Part shown: in pieces, positions 51,680 through 61,165 of the stretch
Layout of the letters: every line of letters starts with the position of its first letter
Numbering within the stretch: position 1 is the first letter of the stretch
Position numbers and translations under genes: made by a program
Notes under the pieces: generated by a model
Databases searched by the model: none
Told to the model about the DNA's origin: nothing
Seen by the model: only the letters and a program-made list of their open reading frames with translations
Assembly: GCA_963732925.1 (NCBI GenBank)
Contig: CAVTBJ010000011.1
Span: 1-64,000, forward strand
Length of the DNA: 64,000 nucleotides
Source of the DNA: DASZRZ01 sp963732925
Lineage (GTDB): Bacteria; Acidobacteriota; Terriglobia; Terriglobales; Acidobacteriaceae
Direction of reading: 5' to 3'

Positions 51680-52387
51680 TTGAAGCATCTTTCCGTAATT
51701 TGTTTTTTGACGCTGTTCCTGACGTTTGTTCCGTTCCTTCGAGCCGACACCATGACGGTTTCGAATGGCGGATCTCTTGATGTCAACTACAACGGTTTTG
51801 TGGCAACCGGTGACCCGTCTATCGACGGCCTTTCCGCTTCGGCCCACTTTTCGAACTTCCAGTTCCAGTACATCGGGGGCTCCAATATCACTCAGCTCAC
51901 GTTCGACATTGCGCTGACCAACACATCCAGCGCTCCGATCACCGCCAGCCGGGTTGCGATCATGGGCTTCGACACCTCGCCCACGATTCTTAGCAGTCCA
52001 CCGAGTCCCTATCAGAATAGCGTCACGGGTGTGTACGACTCGCTGAAGGTCAGCGGCAATTTCCCCTATGGAATCGGCAATGTCGAGTTCTGCTTCAGTG
52101 GCGTCAACTGTGCCGGCAGCGGGAGTGCAGGTGTGACCCAGGGGAACACAGGCAACATCAGCGCGACTCTGTACTTCGCTGGAAATATCAGCTCGCTGAC
52201 TTTCGACGACATGTACATCAAATGGCAGTCGGTGGATTGTCCCACGTGCAGTCCAGTGATTAATGGCGGTTCCTTCGGCGGTTCGGGAAGCACGGCTCCA
52301 GTGCCGGAACCGGCGACGCTCAGCCTGTTAGGCAGCGGATTTCTGGGAGCCTGGTACCGGAGGCGGAAACGGGGAAGGGCAGCTTAG
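51680..52387 (+). CDS. PEP-CTERM sorting-domain protein, cistern-like
   Basis: An exported protein of 235 residues with a signal peptide (KHLSVICFLTLFLTFVPFLRA) and a beta-rich Ser/Thr/Asn/Gly mature part (FSNFQFQYIGGSNITQLTFDIAL, VAIMGFDTSP). A Cys-containing segment precedes the sorting signal VPEPATLSLLGSGFLGAWYRRRKR. The layout resembles the 'cistern' family of PEP-CTERM proteins. A TTG start with GGAGG four bases upstream is used. It is followed by a strong hairpin and then the polyketide locus. Confidence 0.85.
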   Translation: MKHLSVICFLTLFLTFVPFLRADTMTVSNGGSLDVNYNGFVATGDPSIDGLSASAHFSNFQFQYIGGSNITQLTFDIALTNTSSAPITASRVAIMGFDTSPTILSSPPSPYQNSVTGVYDSLKVSGNFPYGIGNVEFCFSGVNCAGSGSAGVTQGNTGNISATLYFAGNISSLTFDDMYIKWQSVDCPTCSPVINGGSFGGSGSTAPVPEPATLSLLGSGFLGAWYRRRKRGRAA

Positions 52388-52418
52388 GGAGACTAGCCTC
52401 CAGCAATGCAAGCAAGAA

Positions 52419-52453
52419 CCAGCAAGGCGAGCATGTTTTCCTCGCCTTGCTGG
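52419..52453 (+). terminator. Strong hairpin, probable terminator of the PEP-CTERM gene
   Basis: CCAGCAAGGCGAG (52419-52431) pairs perfectly with CTCGCCTTGCTGG (52441-52453) around a nine-base loop. No T-run follows on the plus strand, so intrinsic termination is uncertain. Confidence 0.5.
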
Positions 52454-52527
52454 CACCTCATTAAAAAGCAAGTCCAGGTAAGCCAAGCAGACCTTTACTT
52501 TTTGGAGAGAGGCACCTGCCCGAAATC

Positions 52528-52541
52528 TGCAAATGTTTGCA
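52528..52541. promoter_or_regulatory. Palindrome, candidate activator-binding site upstream of the PKS gene
   Basis: TGCAAATGTTTGCA has arms TGCAAA and TTTGCA. It lies about 90 bases upstream of the -24 element at 52622, the distance usual for enhancer sites of sigma-54 activators. The assignment is by position and symmetry only. Confidence 0.4.
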
Positions 52542-52621
52542 TATGGTCGCGATCACCCACAGGCTAGAGAATTCCGCGCAAGGATTTTCAGACCTTAAGT
52601 GCTACTGGTACTGCCATGAGT

Positions 52622-52637
52622 TGGCACTTAGCTTGCA
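52622..52637 (+). promoter_or_regulatory. Sigma-54 promoter of the polyketide synthase gene
   Basis: TGGCACTTAGCTTGCA fits the consensus TGGCAC-N5-TTGCA perfectly with the exact GG-N10-GC spacing. The predicted transcript starts near 52648, about 95 bases before the PKS start. Confidence 0.75.
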
Positions 52638-52682
52638 CCGAATGGTGTTAATCAGAACAGTCGGGAGACGTAGGGCAGAGGT

Positions 52683-52704
52683 ACAGTCCTTCCGGGAGGA
52701 CTGT
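52683..52704 (+). promoter_or_regulatory. Hairpin in the PKS mRNA leader
   Basis: ACAGTCCT (52683-52690) and AGGACTGT (52697-52704) are perfectly complementary with a six-base loop. It lies between the predicted transcript start and the start codon. Confidence 0.45.
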
Positions 52705-52742
52705 GAACCCGGGCAGGAGATCCGCCACGCCGTCAGGTGCAA

Positions 52743-55700
52743 ATGAAAGTCGAGAACGAGTTCGATATTGCGATTGTGGGTATGTCGGGCCGGTTCCCAG
52801 GAGCCGGTAACCTTGGCCAATTTTGGTGCAATCTGGCTTCCGGGGTTGAGTCGATTTATCGCTTTTCAGACGAGGAGCTGCTCAGCTCCGGTGTACCTGC
52901 TTCTTACATCAACGACCCGCAATACGTGAAAGCAGCACCGATTCTTGAGGACCCTGGCGCTTTCGATGCGGGATTCTTCAGCTTCACGCCCGCAGAAGCC
53001 AAGACCATGGACCCCCAGCAACGGATACTGCTGGAACTGGCTTATGAGGCCCTGGAGAATGCCGGATACGACACGGAGCGGTATTCAGGGCGGGTTGGCG
53101 TTTTCACCGGGTCCGCTTTCAATACCTATTTTCTTCATCGCGAGGACGGTAGCGGCCAGTTAGCGGAAGATTACATCCCCACACTCATTGGGACAGACAA
53201 GGATTTCCTGAGCACGCGGATTTCTTACAAACTCAACCTAAAGGGACCTAGCCTCACAATACAGACGGCATGTTCCACCTCAATGGTTGCCGTTCATCTG
53301 GCCAGGCAGAGCCTGCTCAGCAATGAAGTTGACATGGTTTTAGCGGGAGGCATCTCCATACGGGTTCCCCACCGTGCCGGCTATTTCTATGATGGCGGCG
53401 GAGTAGTTTCTCGCGATGGACACGTAAGGGCATTTGACGCCCAAGCCAACGGCACAGTATTTGGCAGCGGCGGCGGCATTCTGGTGCTGAGACGACTGGC
53501 GGATGCCATCTCTGATGGCGACACCATCTATGCAGTTATCAAAGGATCGGCAGTCAACAATGATGGTTCAGAAAAAGCGGGCTACACCGCGCCCAGCGTA
53601 AACGGTCAGGCCGAGGCAGTGATCGAAGCGCTCGCCAATGCCGGTGTCGCTGCCGACACCATCGGCTACGTCGAAGCCCACGGGTCGGGAACGCCAATCG
53701 GAGATCCGGTGGAGGTCAGCGCTCTGACGAAAGCGTACCGGACCTTCACGCAGCGCTCCGGGTACTGTGCGATCGGCTCCGTCAAGACGAATGTGGGACA
53801 CCTCGATGCCGCGGCCGCGGTGACCGGCATCATCAAGACGGTTCTTGCTCTGAGACATCGCCAGCTGCCCCCCAGCCTCAATTTTCGCGAACCCAATCCC
53901 GAAATAGATTTTCCGAACACTCCCTTTTACGTCAATAACCGGCTGCGGGAATGGCCCAGTCGCGGCCTCCCCAGGCGTGCCGGAGTCATGTCGACCGGCA
54001 TGGGAGGAACCAACGCGCACCTAATCCTTGAAGAAGCACCCGAGCCGGGGAAGAGAAGCTTCTTCAGTTCGCCTCAGGTGTTGGTACTGTCGGCGAAAAC
54101 GGAGACGGCGCTGGACCAGGCTACGCATCGCCTGGCGGAGTTTCTTGAAGGCGACGACGCAGTGAACATGGCGGATGTGGCATACACGCTGCAAGTCGGA
54201 CGTCGGGCTTTTTCCCACAGGAGATATGCCGTTTGCAGTTCCCGGGAAAGCGCCCTTCACGCTTTGCAGGAGGGCTCAAAGCAGGTTTCTTCCGCCCAGT
54301 TCGAGGGATCGGTGAGTCGCCCGCTGGTTCTCCTCCTCCCCGGCGTTGGAGATCAGTACGTTGGCATGGCGCATGGGTTGTACCAGACCTGGGATATCTT
54401 CCGCCAGGAAATCGACCGCTGCGCAAAGATCGTCGAACCGTACCTCGAAGTGGATATTCGAAAGATTCTTTATCCGGAAAACCAGAGTTGGAAAAAAGGG
54501 GGAAAACGACCAGGCATCGATTTGGAAAGAATGATGGGTCGAAGCTCCCCGGCATCCCAGGATTCGGAAACTCGCACCCTGAACCGCACGCTGTTCGCTC
54601 AGCCGGCCCTGTTTGCCGTCGAGTACGCCCTGGCGCGTCTTTGGGAGTCCCTGGGAATCGTTCCGGACGCATTGATTGGTCACAGCATGGGGGAATATGT
54701 TGCGGCTTGCCTGGCTGGCGTCCTGTCGCTGGAAGATGCGCTGCGGCTGATTGCAGTGCGCGCCAAGTTGGTCGAGGAACTGCCCCAGGGCGCGATGCTG
54801 GCAGTCTTGCTGCCCGAGGCTGAGCTGCTGCCCTGGTTGAGCGAAGATCTTTCCATCGCACTGGTGAACGGTCCCAGCCTTTGTGTGGTCGCCGGTCCTG
54901 TTGCCGCCGTGGCCGAACTGGGTAGGAGTCTGGAGAACAAGAACATTGTTTGCCGCCCGGTCCAGAATGGGCACGCTTTCCACTCGAAAATGCTCGCCCC
55001 CATCGTGAAACGGTTCGAACAGGAGGTACGCAAGGTCCGGCTGCATGAGCCGCAAATTGCCTACATCTCCAATGTGACTGGAAAGTGGATCACGCCCGCT
55101 GAAGCGACCAATCCTGCCTATTGGGCCATGCATGTCGAGCGCACAGCGCAATTCAACCATGCTTTGCAGGAACTGTGGCAGTTCCACGATCCCATTCTTC
55201 TGGAAGCCGGCCCCGGCAGGACTTTGAGCATCCTTGCCATGCAGCATCCTGGGCGACTGAAGGCGGGCGACCCCGTTGCCGTCTGTTCCCTCAGACATGA
55301 CTATGAGAACCAGCCGGATGCGGAATTTCTATGCCGCAGCATGGGCAAGCTGTGGCTCTCCGGGGCGCCCATCCAATGGGAGAATGCAACTCACCCGGGA
55401 CCGCGGTACAGAATCTCGTTGCCAACTTACCCGTTCGACAAACAGAATTACTGGATCCAGGAAGGCTCGGAACATTCCCAGAAATTCCGGGAACCCGTTT
55501 GCCCGCCAGAGTCGCCCAGCCTGAAGGATTGGTTTTACGTTCCAACCTGGGAAAGGAAAGCACTTGCAAGCAGCACTGCGGATTTCGCTGGCTTGCGGGA
55601 CGCCCGCTGGCTGGTTTTTGCCGATCGGCATGGGGAAGGCGCCTGTATCCAGGCAAAACTCGAAAAGCGGCAACTTAAGGCTGGGTTTGTTCGCTATGGC

Positions 55701-58250
55701 GACTGGTTTTCCCGCCGCGCAGGTGGTTTCTATGAACTGAATCCGACGCTTTTGATCGACTACCTTGAACTGTTCAAGGATCTGCAGGGGGAAAATCCGC
55801 AGGCAGTGAACATCATTCACCTCGGAAGTTTTCTCCGCGGGGGCAAGCAAACCCGGGATCCCCTACTCTCCGGCCAGAACTTCAGCTTTTACAATCTCTT
55901 CTATCTTGCACAGGCCATTGGTGAACTGCACATATCTGTTCCCATCAAAATTGGAATCATTTCCAATCAGGTCCACCAAGTGACAGGTGAGGAAGCTCTG
56001 AATCCCGGTATGGCAACGGTGCTTGGTCCCTGTGGAGTCATTCCTAAAGAGTTCCCGAACGTCTCCTGCTTCAACATTGACTTGCCAGACGGGCAAGCAG
56101 TGAAACATTGGTCCGACGAGCGCTTGTCGGCAATCTTGTCCGAATTCATGGAGCCCTTGCCCGGGCGCACCGTTGCGTATCGTGGTAAGTACCGTTGGAG
56201 ACAGAAATATCAGCAGGTTCAACTACCCGAGACCGTTGCGACATCCACGCAAGCTGCTCCGGCAAAGACTCTCAGGCAGGGCGGCGTCTATCTGATTACC
56301 GGAGGAACCGGAGGCATTGGCCTGACGATCGCCAGGTATCTGGCTGAGACCTGCAAGGCCAAAGTCGTTCTGACAAAGAGGTCCCCATTTCCCGAGAAGT
56401 CGCGCTGGAGAGAACTGGCGGATACAGGAGATGCGCCGGCGCCGGTTCTGAAGGTCATCGACAAGCTCTTACAAATCGAGGCCGCAGGCGCCGAAGTCGA
56501 AGTCATGGTTGCCGATGTTTCCGACCAGGCAGCCATGCGGAAGGTCCTGGAGAAAACTGTTGCAAAGTTCGGAGCTCTCCATGGGGTGGTCCACGCCGCA
56601 GGCATTCTGAGGGCGGGCCTGATCCAGACCACGATGCGGGAAGCAGCCGAGGAGGTGTTGGCTCCCAAAGTTGCCGGAACCGTGATCCTGGCTGATCTTT
56701 TGCAAGAGCTGCAAGGGGCGGAGGTAGAGTTTCTGGCTTTATTTTCCTCCATGGCATCGATCACTACTCCACTTGCCCATTTCGACTACAGTGCTGCCAA
56801 TCTCTTTCTCGATGCCTTCGCCGCTTACTCCAATACGCGGAACAAGTTTCGTACATTCAGCATCAACTGGCCGGTGTGGAAGGAGGTTGGGAAACTGGCT
56901 GACCTGGAAATCCTGCCTGGCATGAAGGGGTGGAAGGAAAGAATTCTTAAAAAGGCAATTCGCACGCAGGACGGCCTGGCCGCCTTCGCAAGCGCATTGG
57001 ATTCTAACCTTACGCAGGTTGTGGTCAGTCCGGATAATCCCAATTATCTGCTTTCCGAGTCGAACGCTTCGGGCCCGGGGGAATACCTTTTGCCGAAACG
57101 AACCGGCCTCACGCCTTCGTCCCGCGCGGTTCATCTCAACGGAGCAGACCAGCCATCAGGGGAAGTGGAAACCGCAGTAGCTTCCATCTGGCGCAGTGCG
57201 TTTGGAATCGAGCACATTGGTGTGCACGATAACTTCTTCGATATTGGCGGGCACTCTCTTCTCGCGGCTCGTATCGTTTCGCAGGTGGAGAGAACCCTGG
57301 GAAACCGGCTGTCGGTGCTTTCCATTTTCCGTGCGCCGACCGTATCCCAATTGTCTGCGGTCTTGCAGGGTGCTCCTGCTCCGCATGCTGTCTCCTTGCT
57401 GCCGCGTGATACTCAGCAGAAGTCCCTTCTATGGCTGGGTGGAGGAGCCATTCTTCGCGCTGTGGCGGGGCATCTTGAAGACCAGCGGCCCATGACGGTT
57501 GTCACGCTGCCGGACGAAGAAGTGGCGTCGCTCGCACCTCCGTACACAATGGAGGAAATTGCCAGCCGCATGGCAAGCACCATCCAGGCCCTGCAACCTC
57601 GCGGCCCCTACTTTCTCGGAGGATGGTCTTTGCATGGTTTGCTGACTTATGAAACCGCCCGGCAACTGGAGTTGCGCGGCTGTGAGGTAAGCCTGGTTGT
57701 GCTGGTCGATCCGCCCACGGTTCCCGCGTGGATGCCCGTCTGGCATCGCGATTTACGGGGGATTTCGGCCTTAGCGGAAAGAATTCAGCGCCGCGTGACC
57801 TTCTACCTGTCAGCATTGTGGAACATGCCCCAGGAGAAGTGGGTTGGCTATATTCAGGAACTCGCTGCAGCGATGAAGTCGCGCCTGCAAGCCCAGGGTG
57901 AGAAGAACAATGGAACTGAGAGGCTCGAGATGGCTCCTAAGGAGTATCTTACCGAGATTATGCTTCTCGCCTATCTCAGTTATGTACCTTCTTCCTACTC
58001 CGGCCGGGTTCTCTTCCTGAAGCCCCGGCAGCGCCCACCAGATTATTGGGATCCGACCTCAATGTGGAAAGACCTGGCCGGCAGTTTCGAAGCCCTGGAA
58101 GTACCCGGGGATCACGTCACCATGTTCTTCGAGTCCAATGCGGAGCTCTTCGCCGAACACTTACGGAAAGCGATTTGCGAAGCTCAGAACCAAGGCGGCA
58201 AATTGAAGCCGGCCGCGGATATAGCTTTGCAGCGGAGTGCTTCGGCGTAG
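52743..58250 (+). CDS. Single-module type I polyketide synthase: KS-AT-KR-carrier-TE
   Basis: An 1835-residue megasynthase. The ketosynthase has the active Cys177 in QTACSTS, His313 in AHGSGTP and His353 in TNVGH. The acyltransferase has Ser648 in GHSMGE and HAFHS at 744-748, usually a malonyl signature. A reductase-support region leads to a ketoreductase (GGTGGIG near 1186, Tyr1349 in DYSAAN, no LDD motif). The carrier domain is PCP-like (GGHSLLA, Ser1505). The C-terminal thioesterase has Ser1629 in GWSLHG rather than the usual GxSxG. There is no dehydratase or enoylreductase. A GTG at 52737 is an alternative start. It should perform one extension, reduce the keto group and release the product. 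It is driven by the sigma-54 promoter at 52622. Confidence 0.93.
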   Translation: MKVENEFDIAIVGMSGRFPGAGNLGQFWCNLASGVESIYRFSDEELLSSGVPASYINDPQYVKAAPILEDPGAFDAGFFSFTPAEAKTMDPQQRILLELAYEALENAGYDTERYSGRVGVFTGSAFNTYFLHREDGSGQLAEDYIPTLIGTDKDFLSTRISYKLNLKGPSLTIQTACSTSMVAVHLARQSLLSNEVDMVLAGGISIRVPHRAGYFYDGGGVVSRDGHVRAFDAQANGTVFGSGGGILVLRRLADAISDGDTIYAVIKGSAVNNDGSEKAGYTAPSVNGQAEAVIEALANAGVAADTIGYVEAHGSGTPIGDPVEVSALTKAYRTFTQRSGYCAIGSVKTNVGHLDAAAAVTGIIKTVLALRHRQLPPSLNFREPNPEIDFPNTPFYVNNRLREWPSRGLPRRAGVMSTGMGGTNAHLILEEAPEPGKRSFFSSPQVLVLSAKTETALDQATHRLAEFLEGDDAVNMADVAYTLQVGRRAFSHRRYAVCSSRESALHALQEGSKQVSSAQFEGSVSRPLVLLLPGVGDQYVGMAHGLYQTWDIFRQEIDRCAKIVEPYLEVDIRKILYPENQSWKKGGKRPGIDLERMMGRSSPASQDSETRTLNRTLFAQPALFAVEYALARLWESLGIVPDALIGHSMGEYVAACLAGVLSLEDALRLIAVRAKLVEELPQGAMLAVLLPEAELLPWLSEDLSIALVNGPSLCVVAGPVAAVAELGRSLENKNIVCRPVQNGHAFHSKMLAPIVKRFEQEVRKVRLHEPQIAYISNVTGKWITPAEATNPAYWAMHVERTAQFNHALQELWQFHDPILLEAGPGRTLSILAMQHPGRLKAGDPVAVCSLRHDYENQPDAEFLCRSMGKLWLSGAPIQWENATHPGPRYRISLPTYPFDKQNYWIQEGSEHSQKFREPVCPPESPSLKDWFYVPTWERKALASSTADFAGLRDARWLVFADRHGEGACIQAKLEKRQLKAGFVRYGDWFSRRAGGFYELNPTLLIDYLELFKDLQGENPQAVNIIHLGSFLRGGKQTRDPLLSGQNFSFYNLFYLAQAIGELHISVPIKIGIISNQVHQVTGEEALNPGMATVLGPCGVIPKEFPNVSCFNIDLPDGQAVKHWSDERLSAILSEFMEPLPGRTVAYRGKYRWRQKYQQVQLPETVATSTQAAPAKTLRQGGVYLITGGTGGIGLTIARYLAETCKAKVVLTKRSPFPEKSRWRELADTGDAPAPVLKVIDKLLQIEAAGAEVEVMVADVSDQAAMRKVLEKTVAKFGALHGVVHAAGILRAGLIQTTMREAAEEVLAPKVAGTVILADLLQELQGAEVEFLALFSSMASITTPLAHFDYSAANLFLDAFAAYSNTRNKFRTFSINWPVWKEVGKLADLEILPGMKGWKERILKKAIRTQDGLAAFASALDSNLTQVVVSPDNPNYLLSESNASGPGEYLLPKRTGLTPSSRAVHLNGADQPSGEVETAVASIWRSAFGIEHIGVHDNFFDIGGHSLLAARIVSQVERTLGNRLSVLSIFRAPTVSQLSAVLQGAPAPHAVSLLPRDTQQKSLLWLGGGAILRAVAGHLEDQRPMTVVTLPDEEVASLAPPYTMEEIASRMASTIQALQPRGPYFLGGWSLHGLLTYETARQLELRGCEVSLVVLVDPPTVPAWMPVWHRDLRGISALAERIQRRVTFYLSALWNMPQEKWVGYIQELAAAMKSRLQAQGEKNNGTERLEMAPKEYLTEIMLLAYLSYVPSSYSGRVLFLKPRQRPPDYWDPTSMWKDLAGSFEALEVPGDHVTMFFESNAELFAEHLRKAICEAQNQGGKLKPAADIALQRSASA

Positions 58251-58305
58251 TAATGCGCCTCAATCAGCAGTTTCGATTCCTAAGGAGATGCCCGAATCGC
58301 GTTGG

Positions 58306-59934
58306 CTAGACGGGCTTGCCTTGGAGCGTTGGCTCGGGTAGCCTCTTCCGGTCTGCTTTTCCGCTTTCTGTCAAGGGAAGGCGCTCGATCCTTTCAAAGT
58401 GGTTGGGGATCATGTATCGCGGCAGGCGTTCCTTCAAATGCCGCTTGAGGCCGTCGAACTCCACTTCGGGCTTGCATACGAGATAGGCAACAATCAAAAG
58501 CACCGTTTCGGAGTACTTCTTCACTATGGTGACGCAGTCCGTAACGCCTGGATACTCCCGGATGGTACTTTCAATTTCTCCCAGTTCGATTCTCAACCCT
58601 CGGATCTTTACCTGCGCGTCCTCGCGACCTAAATATTCAATGTTGCCGTCAGCCAGCCATCTTGCAATATCTCCGGTCCGATAAATCCGTTCCCCTGGGG
58701 CAACAGGATTGTCGATGAACCTCTCCGCCGTCAGAGCAGGATTGTTCAGATAGCCTCTGGCGACCCCGACCCCGGCAATGCATAACTCCCCAGGTTCGCC
58801 AATTGCCGTTTGCCGGCCGTCTTCCAGCACGTAGAGGCGGGTGTTATGGATGGGATGCCCTATAGGAATCTTGTCGAAGTCGTTGTGCGAGGGACAGTCG
58901 AAGTAAGTGACGTCGACCGTCGCCTCAGTGGGCCCATACAGATTCGTTAGTCGCGCACCGGTCTTGCTGCCCCAGACGCTGTTGAATTTCCTTACATGAC
59001 TGGGCGTCAGCGCTTCGCCGCTGGCGAATACCTGGCGAACCGTGGACAATTCCCCGGCAATCGTTTCTTTTCCCTCCAGATACTCGAGAAAAACACTGAG
59101 CATGGAGGGTACGAAGTGCAGCACAGTAACGTGGTGCTTCTGAATGGCTCGGACGAGTGCCGGCGGATTTCCCTCCGCACCCGGCGCCAAGATACAAAGC
59201 TGCGATCCCTGCAAAATCCACCAGAACAATTCCCACACGGAGACATCAAAATAATAGGGCGTCTTCTGCAACAGAACATCTCGCTCTCCAATCGGATAAG
59301 CGTGCTGCATCCAATGAAGACGATTCAATACGGAGCGGTGTTCAATCATGACGCCCTTGGGCTTGCCTGTGGACCCAGAAGTGTAAATGACATAAGCCAG
59401 ATCATCAGGGTGATTGAGAATGGCAGGGTTGTCCACTGGGCCGACATACGTTTCCAGATCGTCGAGATCGATTTTCCTTCCAGCGAATAATGTTCTGGAG
59501 GCTGTTTTGTTCTGGACGAGCAGCACCTTGATCCCGGCGTTCTGCAGAATGTAGTCGATACGATCCTGGGGATTGTCTGGCGAAATCGGCAGATATGCTC
59601 CTCCAGCTTTGATGATCCCCAAGATCCCAATCATCATGGCGAAGGATCGCTCCACCAGCAGGCCGACCAGTTGTCCTGGCGTTACCCCTTGAAGCCGTAA
59701 GCAATGTGCAAGCTGATTGGCTTTCTCATTGAGCTGCGAGTAACTGAATGATGGCGTACCGAAAACATTGTCCCGATCGCTTAGAAGTGCGGTTCGCCCC
59801 GCACAGCTTGCGACTCGCGCCTCAATGCACTCTTGCAGCGTGACTTTGTCGGGGAAGGCGGCTTCCGTGCGGTTGAATTCCGCTATTTTGGCAAGATCGG
59901 CTTCGCCGGCGATTTGGGACCGACCGGCAGTCAT
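58306..59934 (-). CDS. Stand-alone serine-type adenylation enzyme
   Basis: A 542-residue NRPS-type adenylation domain without carrier domain. Core motifs include the P-loop YTSGSTGKPKG, YYFDVSVWE (A4), LYGPTEATV (A5), YRTGDIARW (A7), and the C-terminal Lys526 in ESGKADRK (A10). The ten binding-pocket residues, aligned by eye to GrsA, are D230 V231 W234 H273 F303 S305 L332 V340 D341 K526, which reads DVWHFSLVDK, a code known for serine. It should load seryl-AMP onto a carrier protein, most simply the free ACP at 61166. The ATG overlaps the stop of the acyl-CoA dehydrogenase gene (ATGA). It converges with the PKS gene, leaving 55 bases. Confidence 0.93.
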   Translation of the reverse strand: MTAGRSQIAGEADLAKIAEFNRTEAAFPDKVTLQECIEARVASCAGRTALLSDRDNVFGTPSFSYSQLNEKANQLAHCLRLQGVTPGQLVGLLVERSFAMMIGILGIIKAGGAYLPISPDNPQDRIDYILQNAGIKVLLVQNKTASRTLFAGRKIDLDDLETYVGPVDNPAILNHPDDLAYVIYTSGSTGKPKGVMIEHRSVLNRLHWMQHAYPIGERDVLLQKTPYYFDVSVWELFWWILQGSQLCILAPGAEGNPPALVRAIQKHHVTVLHFVPSMLSVFLEYLEGKETIAGELSTVRQVFASGEALTPSHVRKFNSVWGSKTGARLTNLYGPTEATVDVTYFDCPSHNDFDKIPIGHPIHNTRLYVLEDGRQTAIGEPGELCIAGVGVARGYLNNPALTAERFIDNPVAPGERIYRTGDIARWLADGNIEYLGREDAQVKIRGLRIELGEIESTIREYPGVTDCVTIVKKYSETVLLIVAYLVCKPEVEFDGLKRHLKERLPRYMIPNHFERIERLPLTESGKADRKRLPEPTLQGKPV

Positions 59935-61109
59935 ATCGTACGACCGGGAAGCGCTTGGCCTTCAACCCGGAGGGCCTGCTGGACAAACAGCCCCCCTAAA
60001 AGGTGTTCATGAATCTGGGTCGTGCCTTCGATAATCTCCAGAACCTTGGCATCCCTGTAGTAGCGAGAAACTGGAGACGATTCATGGCAGCCCGCTGCCC
60101 CTTGAATCTGCACGGCATCGGAAGCGGCTGCTACCGCCGCTCTCGAAGTAAAGTACTTCGCCATCAGTACATTTTCGAACGCCGAAGGAAGGTGGAGACC
60201 TTCGCTGTGGCATGCGTTGTAGCATAGCAACCTGCCGGCCTCCAGGTCGGTCCCCATCCTGGCGATGAGGGAGCGAATCATCCCGAAGTCCCCAACTCGC
60301 CGGTCTCCAACCTTGCGCGTAGCGGCGTGGCAGGTGCTTGCTTCAAAGCATGCCCGCAGAAGACCTAACCCCGAACAGGCAGTGCTGATTCGTCCGTACT
60401 GCAGGCCAATCACGGCAACATGCGAAAGCGCAAAGCCACTCTTGCCGATGAGGTTGTTCGCTGGAATTTCCACATCCTTGAAGCGGAGTTCTGCCAGGCC
60501 AGCCGCTCGAAAGCCCATTAAATCGTCGATCGGCTCAACCGTAAGGCCGGGGGTTCCCCTAGGTACGAGACAAGCTACCGAATGCTGCTGCACTTTCCCA
60601 AATACCAGAAACAGATCAGCCATCTGGGCATTGGAGATCCATTTCTTCGCGCCGTTCAGAACCAGCGTGCCGCGAGCCGTATTTTGGCTGACTTCGGTGG
60701 TCAAAGAGTCGGTCGCGCTTCCTGCGCCGGGCTCGGTTAGGGCAAAGGCCGCCATGGTTTGCCCAGTGGCGAGCGAAGGGAGCCATTCCCGCTTCTGCTC
60801 GGCTGTTCCCCACTTCAGGAGGATCATTGAGACCATTGCCTGCACGGTCAGAACGTCCGCCAGCGCACACGAACCCCTCCCTACCGCTTCGTGGAGCAAG
60901 CCGAACGTAACCACATCCCATCCGCAGCCCCCATATTCCGCGGGCAAGCAGCCACCCAGGTATCCGGATCTTCCGAGCAGCGAAACCACGGAATCGGGAA
61001 CCTTCTGCACGCGATCCCACTCTGCGGCAAATGGCTCAACGTTTGTGGCTACAAACGCCCGAAAGCCCTCGTATCGAGTCTTTTGTTGGTCCGTCAACAA
61101 CCCCAGCAT
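59931..61109 (-). CDS. Acyl-CoA dehydrogenase-like flavoprotein (FkbI/ZmaI type)
   Basis: A 392-residue flavoprotein. It shows AFALTEPGAGSATDSLTTEV and GTLVLNGAKKWISNAQMADLFLVFGK (FAD and substrate region), GLLRACFEASTCHAATRKVGDR, and the catalytic-Glu phrase EIIEGTTQIHEHLLGGLFVQ. In extender-unit operons this enzyme oxidises the aldehyde on the ACP to the carboxylate (malonate semialdehyde to malonyl). The start at 61109 is preceded by GGAAGGGA; an upstream TTG would overlap the ACP stop. It lies between the ACP and adenylation genes. Confidence 0.88.
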   Translation of the reverse strand: MLGLLTDQQKTRYEGFRAFVATNVEPFAAEWDRVQKVPDSVVSLLGRSGYLGGCLPAEYGGCGWDVVTFGLLHEAVGRGSCALADVLTVQAMVSMILLKWGTAEQKREWLPSLATGQTMAAFALTEPGAGSATDSLTTEVSQNTARGTLVLNGAKKWISNAQMADLFLVFGKVQQHSVACLVPRGTPGLTVEPIDDLMGFRAAGLAELRFKDVEIPANNLIGKSGFALSHVAVIGLQYGRISTACSGLGLLRACFEASTCHAATRKVGDRRVGDFGMIRSLIARMGTDLEAGRLLCYNACHSEGLHLPSAFENVLMAKYFTSRAAVAAASDAVQIQGAAGCHESSPVSRYYRDAKVLEIIEGTTQIHEHLLGGLFVQQALRVEGQALPGRTI

Positions 61110-61165
61110 TAAGAATTCCCTTCCATGACACTCGTGGAACTCCTGTCCGCCACGTTCCAGCCAAC

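Noticed and set aside
57624..57635. Thioesterase called inactive because GxSxG is GWSLH
   Set aside because: The nucleophilic Ser is present and related type I TE groups have non-Gly residues at the last position.
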